A stretch of 64,000 nucleotides of DNA from Vibrio sp. 05-20-BW147. GTDB lineage: Bacteria; Pseudomonadota; Gammaproteobacteria; Enterobacterales; Vibrionaceae. The stretch spans positions 121,424 through 185,423 of the forward strand of contig NZ_SZTO01000008.1 in the NCBI RefSeq assembly GCF_013369385.1. Direction: 5' to 3'. Both the position numbers and the translations under genes were made by a program. A model generated the notes under the pieces. The model did no database searches. It was not told the DNA's origin and saw only the letters and a program-made list of their open reading frames with translations. Below, piece by piece: positions 10,879 to 17,743 of the stretch. The stretch's first letter is position 1; the number at the start of each line of letters is the position of its first letter.

Positions 10879-11088
10879 TTATGCCGCTGCTAAAGAAAGT
10901 GCCGCGATTTCCGCATTCACTTCACGATAAACCGATATCTTTTTTGCGTTGTATGTATCGGGCAACAGTACTTTTCCATTATCGAACTCAAACTCCCCGA
11001 TCCCATCAATAGAAAACGATCCTTTAAAAAGGGTTTTTACAAATCGAGCCACTTGACGTGGCCGATAGACAGCAAACTCGCGCAACAT
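10879..11088 (-). CDS. ytfK: YtfK-type DUF1107 protein
   Basis: 69 residues. The segment RQVARFVKTLFKGSFSIDG followed by GEFEFDNGKVLLP matches E. coli YtfK (DUF1107). YtfK stimulates SpoT-dependent (p)ppGpp accumulation under phosphate or fatty acid starvation in E. coli; the same role here is inference. The frame stays open for 37 codons upstream, but this ATG has GAGG seven bases before it and gives the family length. It lies between msrA and ytfJ, as part of the ytf gene group. Confidence 0.82.
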   Translation of the reverse strand: MLREFAVYRPRQVARFVKTLFKGSFSIDGIGEFEFDNGKVLLPDTYNAKKISVYREVNAEIAALSLAAA

Positions 11089-11409
11089 AAATAACCTCAA
11101 CTTCCGTATCAGTCCAATGTGACATGGTGAATCCACGCCACTCCTGCCTTTCCCGGCAATGTCTTTTTTGTCTGAGCTGTGCAAGCAACGCTGTGCCAAC
11201 TCACTTATTCATCATTAGTAGTATCTAATGGACCGATAAAGCATACATCAGAGTCGCCGACAGATAAACTCATCCTAAGTGTTTTTGTTAATAAAATGTT
11301 ACTTTCAGTCAATTATTTATCTCTCACCCATATTATACTGGTGCCGTAAAGGATAAAATAACCCCCACTCAGGATACCCAGATAACGGGGAAAATAAGGA
11401 AAAAGAGAT
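11089..11409. other. Divergent ytfK-ytfJ intergenic region
   Basis: About 320 bases without a convincing gene. The right half is AT-rich, with a -10-like TATTATACT near 11331-11340 that could serve ytfJ; no good -35 was found. Near 11145-11160 the minus strand has a small TGCC/GGCA hairpin in the ytfK leader. No binding site was recognised. Confidence 0.4.
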
Positions 11410-11961
11410 ATGAAACAAAAGACTCTCCTCGCACTGGCTCTGCTAGGCGCTTCATTTAATACGGCGGCACACAATCTTTCCATCGGCACCAATGTTCCCA
11501 GCGTCAAAGTCGATGCTTACGGCGAAATCGTTCTTCAAGGTAAAGGCACCGCTTTCCAACCATGGGCATCGGCGCAAATGATGGGGAAAGTTCGCGTGAT
11601 TCAAGCCATCGCTGGTCGCAGCAGTGCGAAAGAACTGAATGCCCCATTAATGCAGGCCATCACAGCGGCGCAATTTTCGGCGGATCACTACCAAACCACC
11701 ACCATTATCAATCAAGACGACGCAATTTGGGGCACTGGGTCATTCGTAAAATCATCAGCACAAGAGAGTAAAATGGAGTTTCCATGGTCTTCCATGGTGT
11801 TGGATGAAAATGGCGTGGTCGCACAAAGTTGGCAACTAAACAAAGAAAGCTCTGCGATCATTGTGCAAGACAAGCAAGGCAAGGTGTTATTTGTGAAAGA
11901 AGGGGCACTTTCTGCTGATGAAATCACTCAAGTTCTTGAATTAATCAAAACTAACATTTAA
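11410..11961 (+). CDS. ytfJ: YtfJ-family periplasmic protein
   Basis: 183 residues with a signal peptide (MKQKTLLALALLGASFNTAA, then HN). The segments MGKVRVIQAIAGRSSAKELN and HYQTTTIINQDDAIWGTGSFV are diagnostic of YtfJ, a periplasmic protein with a thioredoxin-like fold and unknown function. No CxxC pair is present, so a redox role is unlikely. It follows its own AT-rich promoter region and ends at a hairpin terminator. Confidence 0.88.
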   Translation: MKQKTLLALALLGASFNTAAHNLSIGTNVPSVKVDAYGEIVLQGKGTAFQPWASAQMMGKVRVIQAIAGRSSAKELNAPLMQAITAAQFSADHYQTTTIINQDDAIWGTGSFVKSSAQESKMEFPWSSMVLDENGVVAQSWQLNKESSAIIVQDKQGKVLFVKEGALSADEITQVLELIKTNI

Positions 11962-11979
11962 TTACTTCTTTTCATCAAT

Positions 11980-12010
11980 AAAACCCATACACTCCATCGT
12001 GATGGGTTTT
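11980..12010 (+). terminator. Rho-independent terminator of ytfJ
   Basis: Stem AAAACCCAT / ATGGGTTTT with an inner CAC/GTG extension, followed by ATTTTTGT. It starts 18 bases after the ytfJ stop codon and separates ytfJ from the zinc operon. Confidence 0.85.
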
Positions 12011-12026
12011 ATTTTTGTACCCGGTT

Positions 12027-12057
12027 TTGACAAAAATAATCAACGTTTCGCTGTAAT
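12027..12057 (+). promoter_or_regulatory. Probable promoter of the zinc uptake operon
   Basis: A perfect -35 TTGACA (12027-12032) lies 18-19 bases upstream of a -10-like CTGTAAT. Transcription would start close to the Zur-type box at 12061-12075, a placement suited to repression. The spacer is one to two bases longer than ideal. Confidence 0.55.
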
Positions 12058-12060
12058 TTC

Positions 12061-12075
12061 TGTTATGTTATAACA
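12061..12075 (+). promoter_or_regulatory. Zur box
   Basis: TGTTATGTTATAACA matches the proteobacterial Zur consensus core TGTTATANTATAACA at all but one defined base; flanks TTTC and CTTTC are as usual. It lies upstream of five genes for zinc acquisition and is expected to repress them when zinc is sufficient. Binding is inferred from motif and context. Confidence 0.8.
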
Positions 12076-12098
12076 CTTTCTTACGTCTCAATCAGTTT

Positions 12099-12401
12099 AT
12101 GCAACACGGTCTCACTACTTCCATGAACAAGCTGCACCACACTGCTCTATTTGCGGTGGTCTTAAGCTTATTCTTGAGTTTCGCCAGTATTGCACATGAT
12201 TTTGACTTTAATGCAGAACATCACAACTCGCACCATTGCCAGTTGTTTGCCAATGCTCATCATGGTGTGAGCCCAGCGGTTATCACCATACCAATCGATC
12301 CACCAAGCTGGTTTGAAAGTACACCTCCATCCTTTGAAGCACCTGTCGCTATAGTTACAGCTTATCTTGCGCGCTCACCTCCGGTTACCGCACCTCAGTA
12401 G
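12099..12401 (+). CDS. DUF2607-type small periplasmic protein of the zinc operon
   Basis: 100 residues. A signal peptide-like N-terminus (NKLHHTALFAVVLSLFLSFASIAHD) precedes a short histidine-rich stretch (EHHNSHHCQLFANAHH) and a proline-rich tail; the pattern fits DUF2607 of vibrios. A second ATG at 12123 would give 92 residues and a more compact signal peptide; neither start has a clear ribosome binding site, so the start is unresolved. It is the first gene after the Zur box, 155 bases before zrgA. The histidines suggest metal binding or sensing; the function is unknown. Confidence 0.65.
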   Translation: MQHGLTTSMNKLHHTALFAVVLSLFLSFASIAHDFDFNAEHHNSHHCQLFANAHHGVSPAVITIPIDPPSWFESTPPSFEAPVAIVTAYLARSPPVTAPQ

Positions 12402-12556
12402 GGGAGCGTTTAAGCCTGTCACGACAATGCCTATTTACACACTTTCGAGCTTACGTGGGTATTGCAATATCACTTAGCGAACTTTCTCGTCCCAAACTGA
12501 GGCGCACTAAATAAATCTGTACAACAATCAATTTATTTACGATAAGGATTAGAACC

Positions 12557-13240
12557 ATGCTTCGCAAAACTTCTCTCGCCATTGTGGTTGGACTAACGTT
12601 TTCTTCACTCGCTTTCGCACAAGAGGGCTTTCGTCAACATGATGCGCACGTCCACGGCCAAGTGGAGTTTAACGTGGCTCAAGACGGCCATGATCTACTG
12701 ATTGAGATCACCGCGCCGGGAGCCGATGTCGTGGGGTTTGAGCACGCCCCAGAGAATCACGATCAAGAAACTCAGCTCAAAACAGCACTAGAGACCCTTT
12801 CTAAAGCCGAGTTGATCGTTCAACTGGATGGTGCGGCTAAATGTTCTATCGAAACGGTCTCGGTGAAGCACACTTTAGGTGGTGAAGAGCATCATGAACA
12901 TGAAGAGCATGATGATCACAAACATCACGACGATCATAAACACCATGATGACCGCAAACATCATGACGATCACAAACACCATGATGACCACAAACACCAT
13001 GATGACCACAAACACCATGACGACCACAAACATCATGACGACCATGACCACGATAGCCATGGCGCATTTACGGTGGAATACCAATATCACTGCGATAATC
13101 TGGCCGCGTTGACGTCACTGAAAACTGGTTGGTTTAGTCAGTTTTCTGCGACTCAAGCCATTCAAGCTAATGTGCTAACCGATAAGCTGCAAAACTCCGT
13201 CAAACTCTCAGCAACACAAACGACGATCTCGCTGAAGTAA
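12557..13240 (+). CDS. zrgA: Zinc uptake protein ZrgA (DUF2796) with histidine-rich repeats
   Basis: 227 residues, exported (signal peptide MLRKTSLAIVVGLTFSSLAFA). The DUF2796 segment begins QHDAHVHGQVEFNVAQDG. A low-complexity zinc-binding block follows: seven copies of DDHKHH (residues 119-160, one copy DDRKHH), flanked by further HEH and DHD residues. In V. cholerae the zrgABCDE system is a second zinc importer beside ZnuABC; ZrgA is its periplasmic component. ATG with AAGGATTAG upstream. It lies in the Zur-box operon with the ABC ATPase and permease genes. Confidence 0.9.
   Translation: MLRKTSLAIVVGLTFSSLAFAQEGFRQHDAHVHGQVEFNVAQDGHDLLIEITAPGADVVGFEHAPENHDQETQLKTALETLSKAELIVQLDGAAKCSIETVSVKHTLGGEEHHEHEEHDDHKHHDDHKHHDDRKHHDDHKHHDDHKHHDDHKHHDDHKHHDDHDHDSHGAFTVEYQYHCDNLAALTSLKTGWFSQFSATQAIQANVLTDKLQNSVKLSATQTTISLK
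12911..13054 (+). repeat. 18-bp in-frame tandem repeat encoding DDHKHH
   Basis: Seven 18-bp units (12911-13036) and an eighth degenerate unit encoding DDHDHD. Units differ only at synonymous third positions apart from one His-to-Arg codon in the third unit. Because the period is a multiple of three, gain or loss of units would change the number of histidines without shifting the frame. Confidence 0.95.
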
Positions 13241-13304
13241 TAGAAGAGCAAGTGGGTAAGCCATCACTTACCCACAATTCCTCGCCACTGATAGGATAAA
13301 CGTT

Positions 13305-14009
13305 ATGGTGAACACCCCATCTGAAGTGATTGGTTTGAGTCACGTCTCTTTTACTTGGAAAGACGCCGCCAAACCGATCCTGCAGATCCCGCATTTTTCA
13401 GTTGCTCGTGGTGAGCATGTATTTATTAAAGGTCCAAGTGGCTGCGGGAAATCCACACTGCTGAGCTTGCTCACTGGCATCAACCAAGTTCAATCCGGTC
13501 AACTCACCATCTTAGGGACAGAGTTAGCCAAATTATCACCCAGTCAAAGAGACCGATTTCGAGCAGACAATATTGGCTACATTTTTCAGCAGTTTAACTT
13601 ATTGCCCTACCTCAATGTGTTGGAAAACGTATTGCTGCCTTGCCAGTTTTCCAAGACGCGTGCAAACAATGTCGCTGGGGACGCACAACAAAAAGCGGCG
13701 CAACTCTTAAACCGACTTCACCTGCCTAAGTCTTTGCATTTCAAAGCGGTCAGTGAACTCAGCATCGGCCAGCAACAACGCGTTGCCGCTGCTCGCGCAT
13801 TAATTGGCTCACCTGCCTTAGTCATCGCTGACGAGCCCACTTCAGCACTCGATTTTGATAACCGCAGTGCGTTTATCGAGCTATTAATGGAGCAAGCAAA
13901 CGAGGTGAATGCCACCTTAGTATTTGTCAGCCACGATCCAACGCTAGAGCGTTTGTTTGACCGCACCATTGATTTACGCCAGTTAAACCAAGCAGGAGAT
14001 CAGCAATGA
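13305..14009 (+). CDS. ABC transporter ATP-binding protein of the Zrg zinc system
   Basis: 234 residues. Walker A GPSGCGKST at 43-51, Q-loop FQQFNLLPYL, Walker B LVIADEPTSALD and switch histidine in FVSHDP are all present. The signature is LSIGQQQR instead of the usual LSGGQ, a tolerated but noticeable change. It is closest in type to MacB/LolD-like ATPases. ATG after AGGATAAACG, 64 bases downstream of zrgA, overlapping the permease gene by four bases. Presumed to power zinc uptake with the downstream permease. Confidence 0.88.
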   Translation: MVNTPSEVIGLSHVSFTWKDAAKPILQIPHFSVARGEHVFIKGPSGCGKSTLLSLLTGINQVQSGQLTILGTELAKLSPSQRDRFRADNIGYIFQQFNLLPYLNVLENVLLPCQFSKTRANNVAGDAQQKAAQLLNRLHLPKSLHFKAVSELSIGQQQRVAAARALIGSPALVIADEPTSALDFDNRSAFIELLMEQANEVNATLVFVSHDPTLERLFDRTIDLRQLNQAGDQQ

Positions 14010-15265
14010 GTGCGACTTTTACCTTAGCGTGGAAAAGTTTATGCAACCGCAAAGCCACCGCAGTTCTCACCATCATGACGGTCGCCATCTCCGTCATTCT
14101 TTTGATGGGCGTTGAACGCATTCGTACCCAAGCGAAAGAGAGCTTTGCCAATACCATTTCTGGTACCGATCTGATCGTTGGCGGTCGCTCCGGCCAGGTC
14201 AATCTGCTGCTCTATTCTGTTTTTCGCATCGGCAATGCCACCAACAATATTGATTGGAAAAGTTACCAAGAGTTTGCTCATCATCGTGCTGTCGCATGGG
14301 CAATTCCAATTGCGCTTGGGGATTCACACAAAGGCTTCCGTGTGATGGGCACCAATCATAGCTACTTTGAACACTATAAATATGGCAGTAAGCAACCACT
14401 TACTTTTTCACAAGGTCATGAGTTTCATGGCTTATTTGAAACCGTATTAGGGGCGGATGTTGCCAAGCAACTGGGCTACCGTATCGGTAGCGAAATCATT
14501 ATCGCTCATGGCATTAGCGATGTCGGCTTCAGCCGCCACGACAACCTTCCTTTTAAAGTCGTCGGCATTCTTGCTCCGACAGGAACGCCCGTCGATAAAA
14601 CCGTGCATGTTTCTCTGGAAGCCATTGAAGCCATTCATGTGGGTTGGGAGTCGGGTGCGCGCATGGGCCCATCGCCAGACGCATCGCAACTGGAACAGAA
14701 AGCATTTCAACCGAAGCAGATCACCGCCATGATGCTGGGTTTGAAATCACGCATTCAGACCTTTGCGCTGCAACGTGAGATCAACACCTACAATCAAGAA
14801 CCGCTTAGCGCCATCATGCCCGGCGTTGCTCTGCACGAACTTTGGGGCATGATGTCCGTGGCAGAACAGGCTCTCATGGCCGTCTCGGTATTTGTGGTGA
14901 TCGCCGGCTTACTTGGCATGCTGAGTAGCCTGCTGACCAGCTTACAAGAACGACGTCGGGAGATGGCTATCCTACGAGCGATGGGCGCTCGTCCTCGTCA
15001 TGTTTTCGCCCTGCTGATCAGCGAAGCGAGTTTACTCACTTTTGCAGGTATCGCACTGGGTGTTGCCGGGGTTTACGCGCTGTTGAGTGTTGCCCAACCC
15101 ATTATTCAACAACAATATGGCATTAACATCACCATGACGGCTATTTCACCCCATGAATGGATGTTACTCGCCTTTGTCCAAATTGCAGGAATTTTGATCG
15201 GTTTCATTCCTGCTATTCGAGCCTATAAACAATCACTGAGTGATGGAATGACCATAAGGATTTAA
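14006..15265 (+). CDS. ABC transporter permease (FtsX/MacB type) of the Zrg zinc system
   Basis: 419 residues. An N-terminal transmembrane helix (about 17-35, ATAVLTIMTVAISVILLM) is followed by a large periplasmic MacB-like domain and three C-terminal helices of the FtsX domain, with the coupling segment RRREMAILRAMGARPRHVFAL. Such permeases usually work as mechanotransmitters rather than classical channels, which makes their use in zinc import notable. The start overlaps the ATPase stop (ATGA) and has AGGAG eight bases upstream. Confidence 0.88.
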   Translation: MSATFTLAWKSLCNRKATAVLTIMTVAISVILLMGVERIRTQAKESFANTISGTDLIVGGRSGQVNLLLYSVFRIGNATNNIDWKSYQEFAHHRAVAWAIPIALGDSHKGFRVMGTNHSYFEHYKYGSKQPLTFSQGHEFHGLFETVLGADVAKQLGYRIGSEIIIAHGISDVGFSRHDNLPFKVVGILAPTGTPVDKTVHVSLEAIEAIHVGWESGARMGPSPDASQLEQKAFQPKQITAMMLGLKSRIQTFALQREINTYNQEPLSAIMPGVALHELWGMMSVAEQALMAVSVFVVIAGLLGMLSSLLTSLQERRREMAILRAMGARPRHVFALLISEASLLTFAGIALGVAGVYALLSVAQPIIQQQYGINITMTAISPHEWMLLAFVQIAGILIGFIPAIRAYKQSLSDGMTIRI

Positions 15266-15269
15266 CGTG

Positions 15270-15767
15270 ATGAAAGGTAAAATAACTCTGCTTTTAGCCG
15301 TGATTTTTGCAGCTTGGCTCCCCGTGCAGGTGCTAGCAAACGAAGTCACTACGCTAGATTGGATTGACTTGGTACCTGAGCAAGAACGCAAAATGTTTGA
15401 TAGCGTTGGCATGCCAGCCGCTGACCATTCAGGGACTGCTGCCGCACAATCAAAAGTGGGCGGCGTAAGACCTGAGCTAAACAACACCAAAGTAAAAATT
15501 CCAGGCTTTGTGATCCCTCTGGAAGGTGATGCAAACAAGGTCACCGAGTTTCTTCTTGTACCTTACTTTGGCGCTTGTATTCACGTACCACCGCCACCGC
15601 CGAACCAAATTATCTATGTTAAATTTCCAAAAGGGGCGCCAGTACAAGAGCTGTGGGACGTGATCTACTTGGTAGGGACATTAAAAACAGAAACCGTCAA
15701 TCATGAATTGGCTGAAACAGCATACGTGATTGAAGGTGATGCGATTGAACCTTACGATGACATGTAA
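15270..15767 (+). CDS. DUF3299 periplasmic protein of the Zrg zinc system
   Basis: 165 residues from the ATG; a GTG directly before it is an alternative. The signal peptide (MKGKITLLLAVIFAAWLPVQVLA) precedes the DUF3299 core KIPGFVIPLEGDANKVTEFL and FLLVPYFGACIHVPPPPPNQ, in which the Cys-x-His pair could bind metal. It starts four bases after the permease gene, with AAGGA nine bases upstream of the ATG, so it is the last gene of the operon. The molecular function is not known. Confidence 0.88.
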   Translation: MKGKITLLLAVIFAAWLPVQVLANEVTTLDWIDLVPEQERKMFDSVGMPAADHSGTAAAQSKVGGVRPELNNTKVKIPGFVIPLEGDANKVTEFLLVPYFGACIHVPPPPPNQIIYVKFPKGAPVQELWDVIYLVGTLKTETVNHELAETAYVIEGDAIEPYDDM

Positions 15768-15786
15768 CTAGATTAACATTTGTATG

Positions 15787-15876
15787 ACCTGTCAATCATT
15801 CTGCATTACGCAATAAATTTAGATAAATAAATTAGTGTTGCCACATAAACCGCCAAAAGCAGAGCGATTGACAGGT
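15787..15876 (+). terminator. Long-loop inverted repeat after the zinc operon
   Basis: ACCTGTCAATC (15787-15797) pairs perfectly with GATTGACAGGT (15866-15876) across 68 bases, and on the plus strand the right arm is followed by GTTTTTTC. It starts 20 bases after the last gene of the operon. It could be a terminator with a large loop; the loop overlaps the 34-codon ORF on the other strand. Confidence 0.4.
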
Positions 15877-15910
15877 GTTTTTTCAGCTTATTCTCTCCGA
15901 AATACTTCAT
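15806..15910 (-). CDS. Small single-span membrane protein (34 residues)
   Basis: The frame reads MKYFGENKLKKHLSIALL, then a hydrophobic run LAVYVATLIYLSKFIA to a TAA stop. A basic N-terminus (three lysines before a 20-residue hydrophobic span) predicts an inner-membrane protein with its N-terminus in the cytoplasm. GAGG lies five bases before the ATG. A Fur-like box lies 34 bases upstream. Convergent with the zinc operon and divergent from the TIGR03899 gene. No family was recognised; the evidence is start signal, composition and promoter context. Confidence 0.5.
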   Translation of the reverse strand: MKYFGENKLKKHLSIALLLAVYVATLIYLSKFIA

Positions 15911-15943
15911 AGTTCCCTCACAAAAGACGGCAACAATTTTAAC

Positions 15944-15962
15944 AAGTTATTATCATTTTGTC
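15944..15962 (-). promoter_or_regulatory. Fur-like box upstream of the 34-residue ORF
   Basis: On the minus strand the site contains AATGATAAT and agrees with the 19-bp Fur consensus at about 12 positions, the left half and centre being good and the right half poor. It sits where a promoter for the small ORF would lie. Iron control is inference. Confidence 0.35.
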
Positions 15963-16115
15963 ATAGCTTATTGTGTGGCGTTTTACGATTTTCTCCGAGG
16001 ACAAAGTAAGATCACACGAGTGAAGCCGAGAGTGTGAGGCGTAAATCTTGCAGTCCCCTTCCGATAAAAGGTACATTGAGACCTATGTGTAATGAATAAC
16101 GCGAAGGATATGGGC

Positions 16116-17018
16116 ATGGCGGACAGCAGACCTCCCGTGGTGATTGATGTAGAACCTGAAACGAAAAACCAAAGTTTTCAGGAGAAAAAATCCAGCTATA
16201 TCAAAGACAGCGCTAGCCGCATTCAAACCATTGCCCAAACTTACGGTCTCGATGCGTTGCTGCAAAAAGATCCCCCAGCAAAAACCGCTTTAGAGCGGGC
16301 CGTTTTTTGTGAACAAAAGCGTAAAGAGCAGCGCCAGCAAAACTTGGAACAGATTCTGAAGCTGGCACACCTCTCATGCAAAGATGAAACCGCTGGTGAT
16401 CCAGACCAAGATTGGCTCTATCGTTTCTTCGATATGGCACAAGAGATCCACAATGCCGCCATGCAGAAACTCTGGGCACAGGTGCTCAAGCGCGAAGTGA
16501 CCAATCCTGGTTCGACCTCAATGAAAGCCCTCAAGGTATTGCAGGACATGACGCCGAAAGAAGCCCATACGTTACAGCGAGCCGCTTCCTTAGCGTGCAG
16601 CTTTGGTGGAGATGCCAGTCGAAAACTGCTGATCGGTTATCGCGCTCAAGGAGGGTTATTCAGCTTTGGTAAACGCGATACCACAACCAACATCAACATT
16701 GGCAGCTTTCAACTGCCATTTTCCAGCTTGTTGGTGTTGATTGAACTGGGTTTGCTGCATGGTACCGAATTGGAATCGGGCGAAATTGACCAACAAACAC
16801 CCTTAATGTTGACTTATCAAGGGCGAAATCTACAGCTAAATGCGCAGTCAAAAGGGGTGCGTCTGCTCTATTACCGCTTTACCCCAACAGGCAATGAACT
16901 GTGTAAATTACTTGGCAACAAACCACACAGCCAGTATTACGATCAGCTGGTCGCTCTACTTAATCAGAAGTTCACCGTACAAAGTGACGTACAAAGCTCC
17001 GTCCATCACACCGTTTAG
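16116..17018 (+). CDS. TIGR03899 family protein of unknown function
   Basis: 300 residues from the ATG at 16116, which has AAGGA seven bases upstream; in-frame ATGs at 16092 and 16110 lack such a signal. It is soluble and without a signal peptide. The central part DWLYRFFDMAQEIHNAAMQK and LWAQVLKREVTNPGS is typical of the TIGR03899/DUF2806-like group found in Vibrio and Shewanella. The function is unknown and the neighbours give no clear hint. It ends at a strong terminator shared with the cys operon. Confidence 0.7.
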   Translation: MADSRPPVVIDVEPETKNQSFQEKKSSYIKDSASRIQTIAQTYGLDALLQKDPPAKTALERAVFCEQKRKEQRQQNLEQILKLAHLSCKDETAGDPDQDWLYRFFDMAQEIHNAAMQKLWAQVLKREVTNPGSTSMKALKVLQDMTPKEAHTLQRAASLACSFGGDASRKLLIGYRAQGGLFSFGKRDTTTNINIGSFQLPFSSLLVLIELGLLHGTELESGEIDQQTPLMLTYQGRNLQLNAQSKGVRLLYYRFTPTGNELCKLLGNKPHSQYYDQLVALLNQKFTVQSDVQSSVHHTV

Positions 17019-17048
17019 CGCTCTCTAACCGTAACATTCTCGCCATAA

Positions 17049-17075
17049 AAAACGACCGCAGTGAGCGGTCGTTTT
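17049..17075. terminator. Bidirectional terminator between TIGR03899 gene and cysC
   Basis: Eleven-bp stem AAAACGACCGC / GCGGTCGTTTT with loop AGTGA. The A and T runs at both ends serve both strands. It lies between convergent genes. Confidence 0.88.
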
Positions 17076-17107
17076 CAATTCGGCTTAGTCTATCCATAGG
17101 TTTCAAT

Positions 17108-17731
17108 CTAGCGCGGTGAAATCACCCCACGTTGGCTGAGCGCTTCTATCAGTTGATCCACCAGCTGTTCGATGTTTTTCTCACCGGCAGGTAAATCAAT
17201 TTCAGGGTTCAGCGGCACCTCATACTCAGAATCAATCCCAGTAAAGTTACGAATCTCCCCTGCTCGTGCTTTCTTGTATAAGCCTTTCGGATCCCGTTGT
17301 TCACAGACCTCCAAGGAAGTGTTGACAAACACTTCGATGAACTCACCATCTGGCAAGAGATCTCGCACCAATTGTCGCTCTGCACGATGCGGAGAAATAA
17401 AAGCGGTCAGGACAATCAAACCCGCATCCGCCATTAACTTAGCCAGTTCACCAATCCGACGGATATTTTCACGACGATCTTGCGTCGAAAACCCCAAATC
17501 GCTGCACAAACCGTGACGCACGTTATCACCATCAAGCAAATAGGTATGAAAACCTTGCTCCGCAAGACGATTTTCCAACGCTCCGGCCACCGTAGATTTG
17601 CCTGCGCCTGAGAGTCCGGTAAACCATAATACGGCCGGCTTTTGCTGTTTTAATTTGGCGCGCTGTTCCTTAGTCACAGCATGTTGATGCCAAACTACAT
17701 TTTCATCTTTTTGCGCGATAACGCTGCTCAT
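17108..17731 (-). CDS. cysC: Adenylylsulfate kinase CysC
   Basis: 207 residues. It phosphorylates adenosine 5'-phosphosulfate to PAPS. The P-loop GLSGAGKST starts at residue 39; the DGDNVRHGL motif and [10 protein letters not shown] segment bind APS. It is the last gene of a cobA-cysD-cysN-permease-cysC unit on the minus strand, 12 bases after the permease stop. This enzyme continues the product of CysDN. Confidence 0.97.
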   Translation of the reverse strand: MSSVIAQKDENVVWHQHAVTKEQRAKLKQQKPAVLWFTGLSGAGKSTVAGALENRLAEQGFHTYLLDGDNVRHGLCSDLGFSTQDRRENIRRIGELAKLMADAGLIVLTAFISPHRAERQLVRDLLPDGEFIEVFVNTSLEVCEQRDPKGLYKKARAGEIRNFTGIDSEYEVPLNPEIDLPAGEKNIEQLVDQLIEALSQRGVISPR

Positions 17732-17743
17732 AGAAAATCCTTT

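Noticed and set aside
11140..11200. Sigma-54-like GG...GC promoter upstream of ytfK (TTGGCACAGCGTTGC, minus strand)
   Set aside because: The GG and GC are nine bases apart instead of the required ten.
12846..13112. Antisense and out-of-frame ORFs over the histidine repeat of zrgA
   Set aside because: Low-complexity translations of the 18-bp repeat in other frames; zrgA in its own frame has signal peptide and domain.
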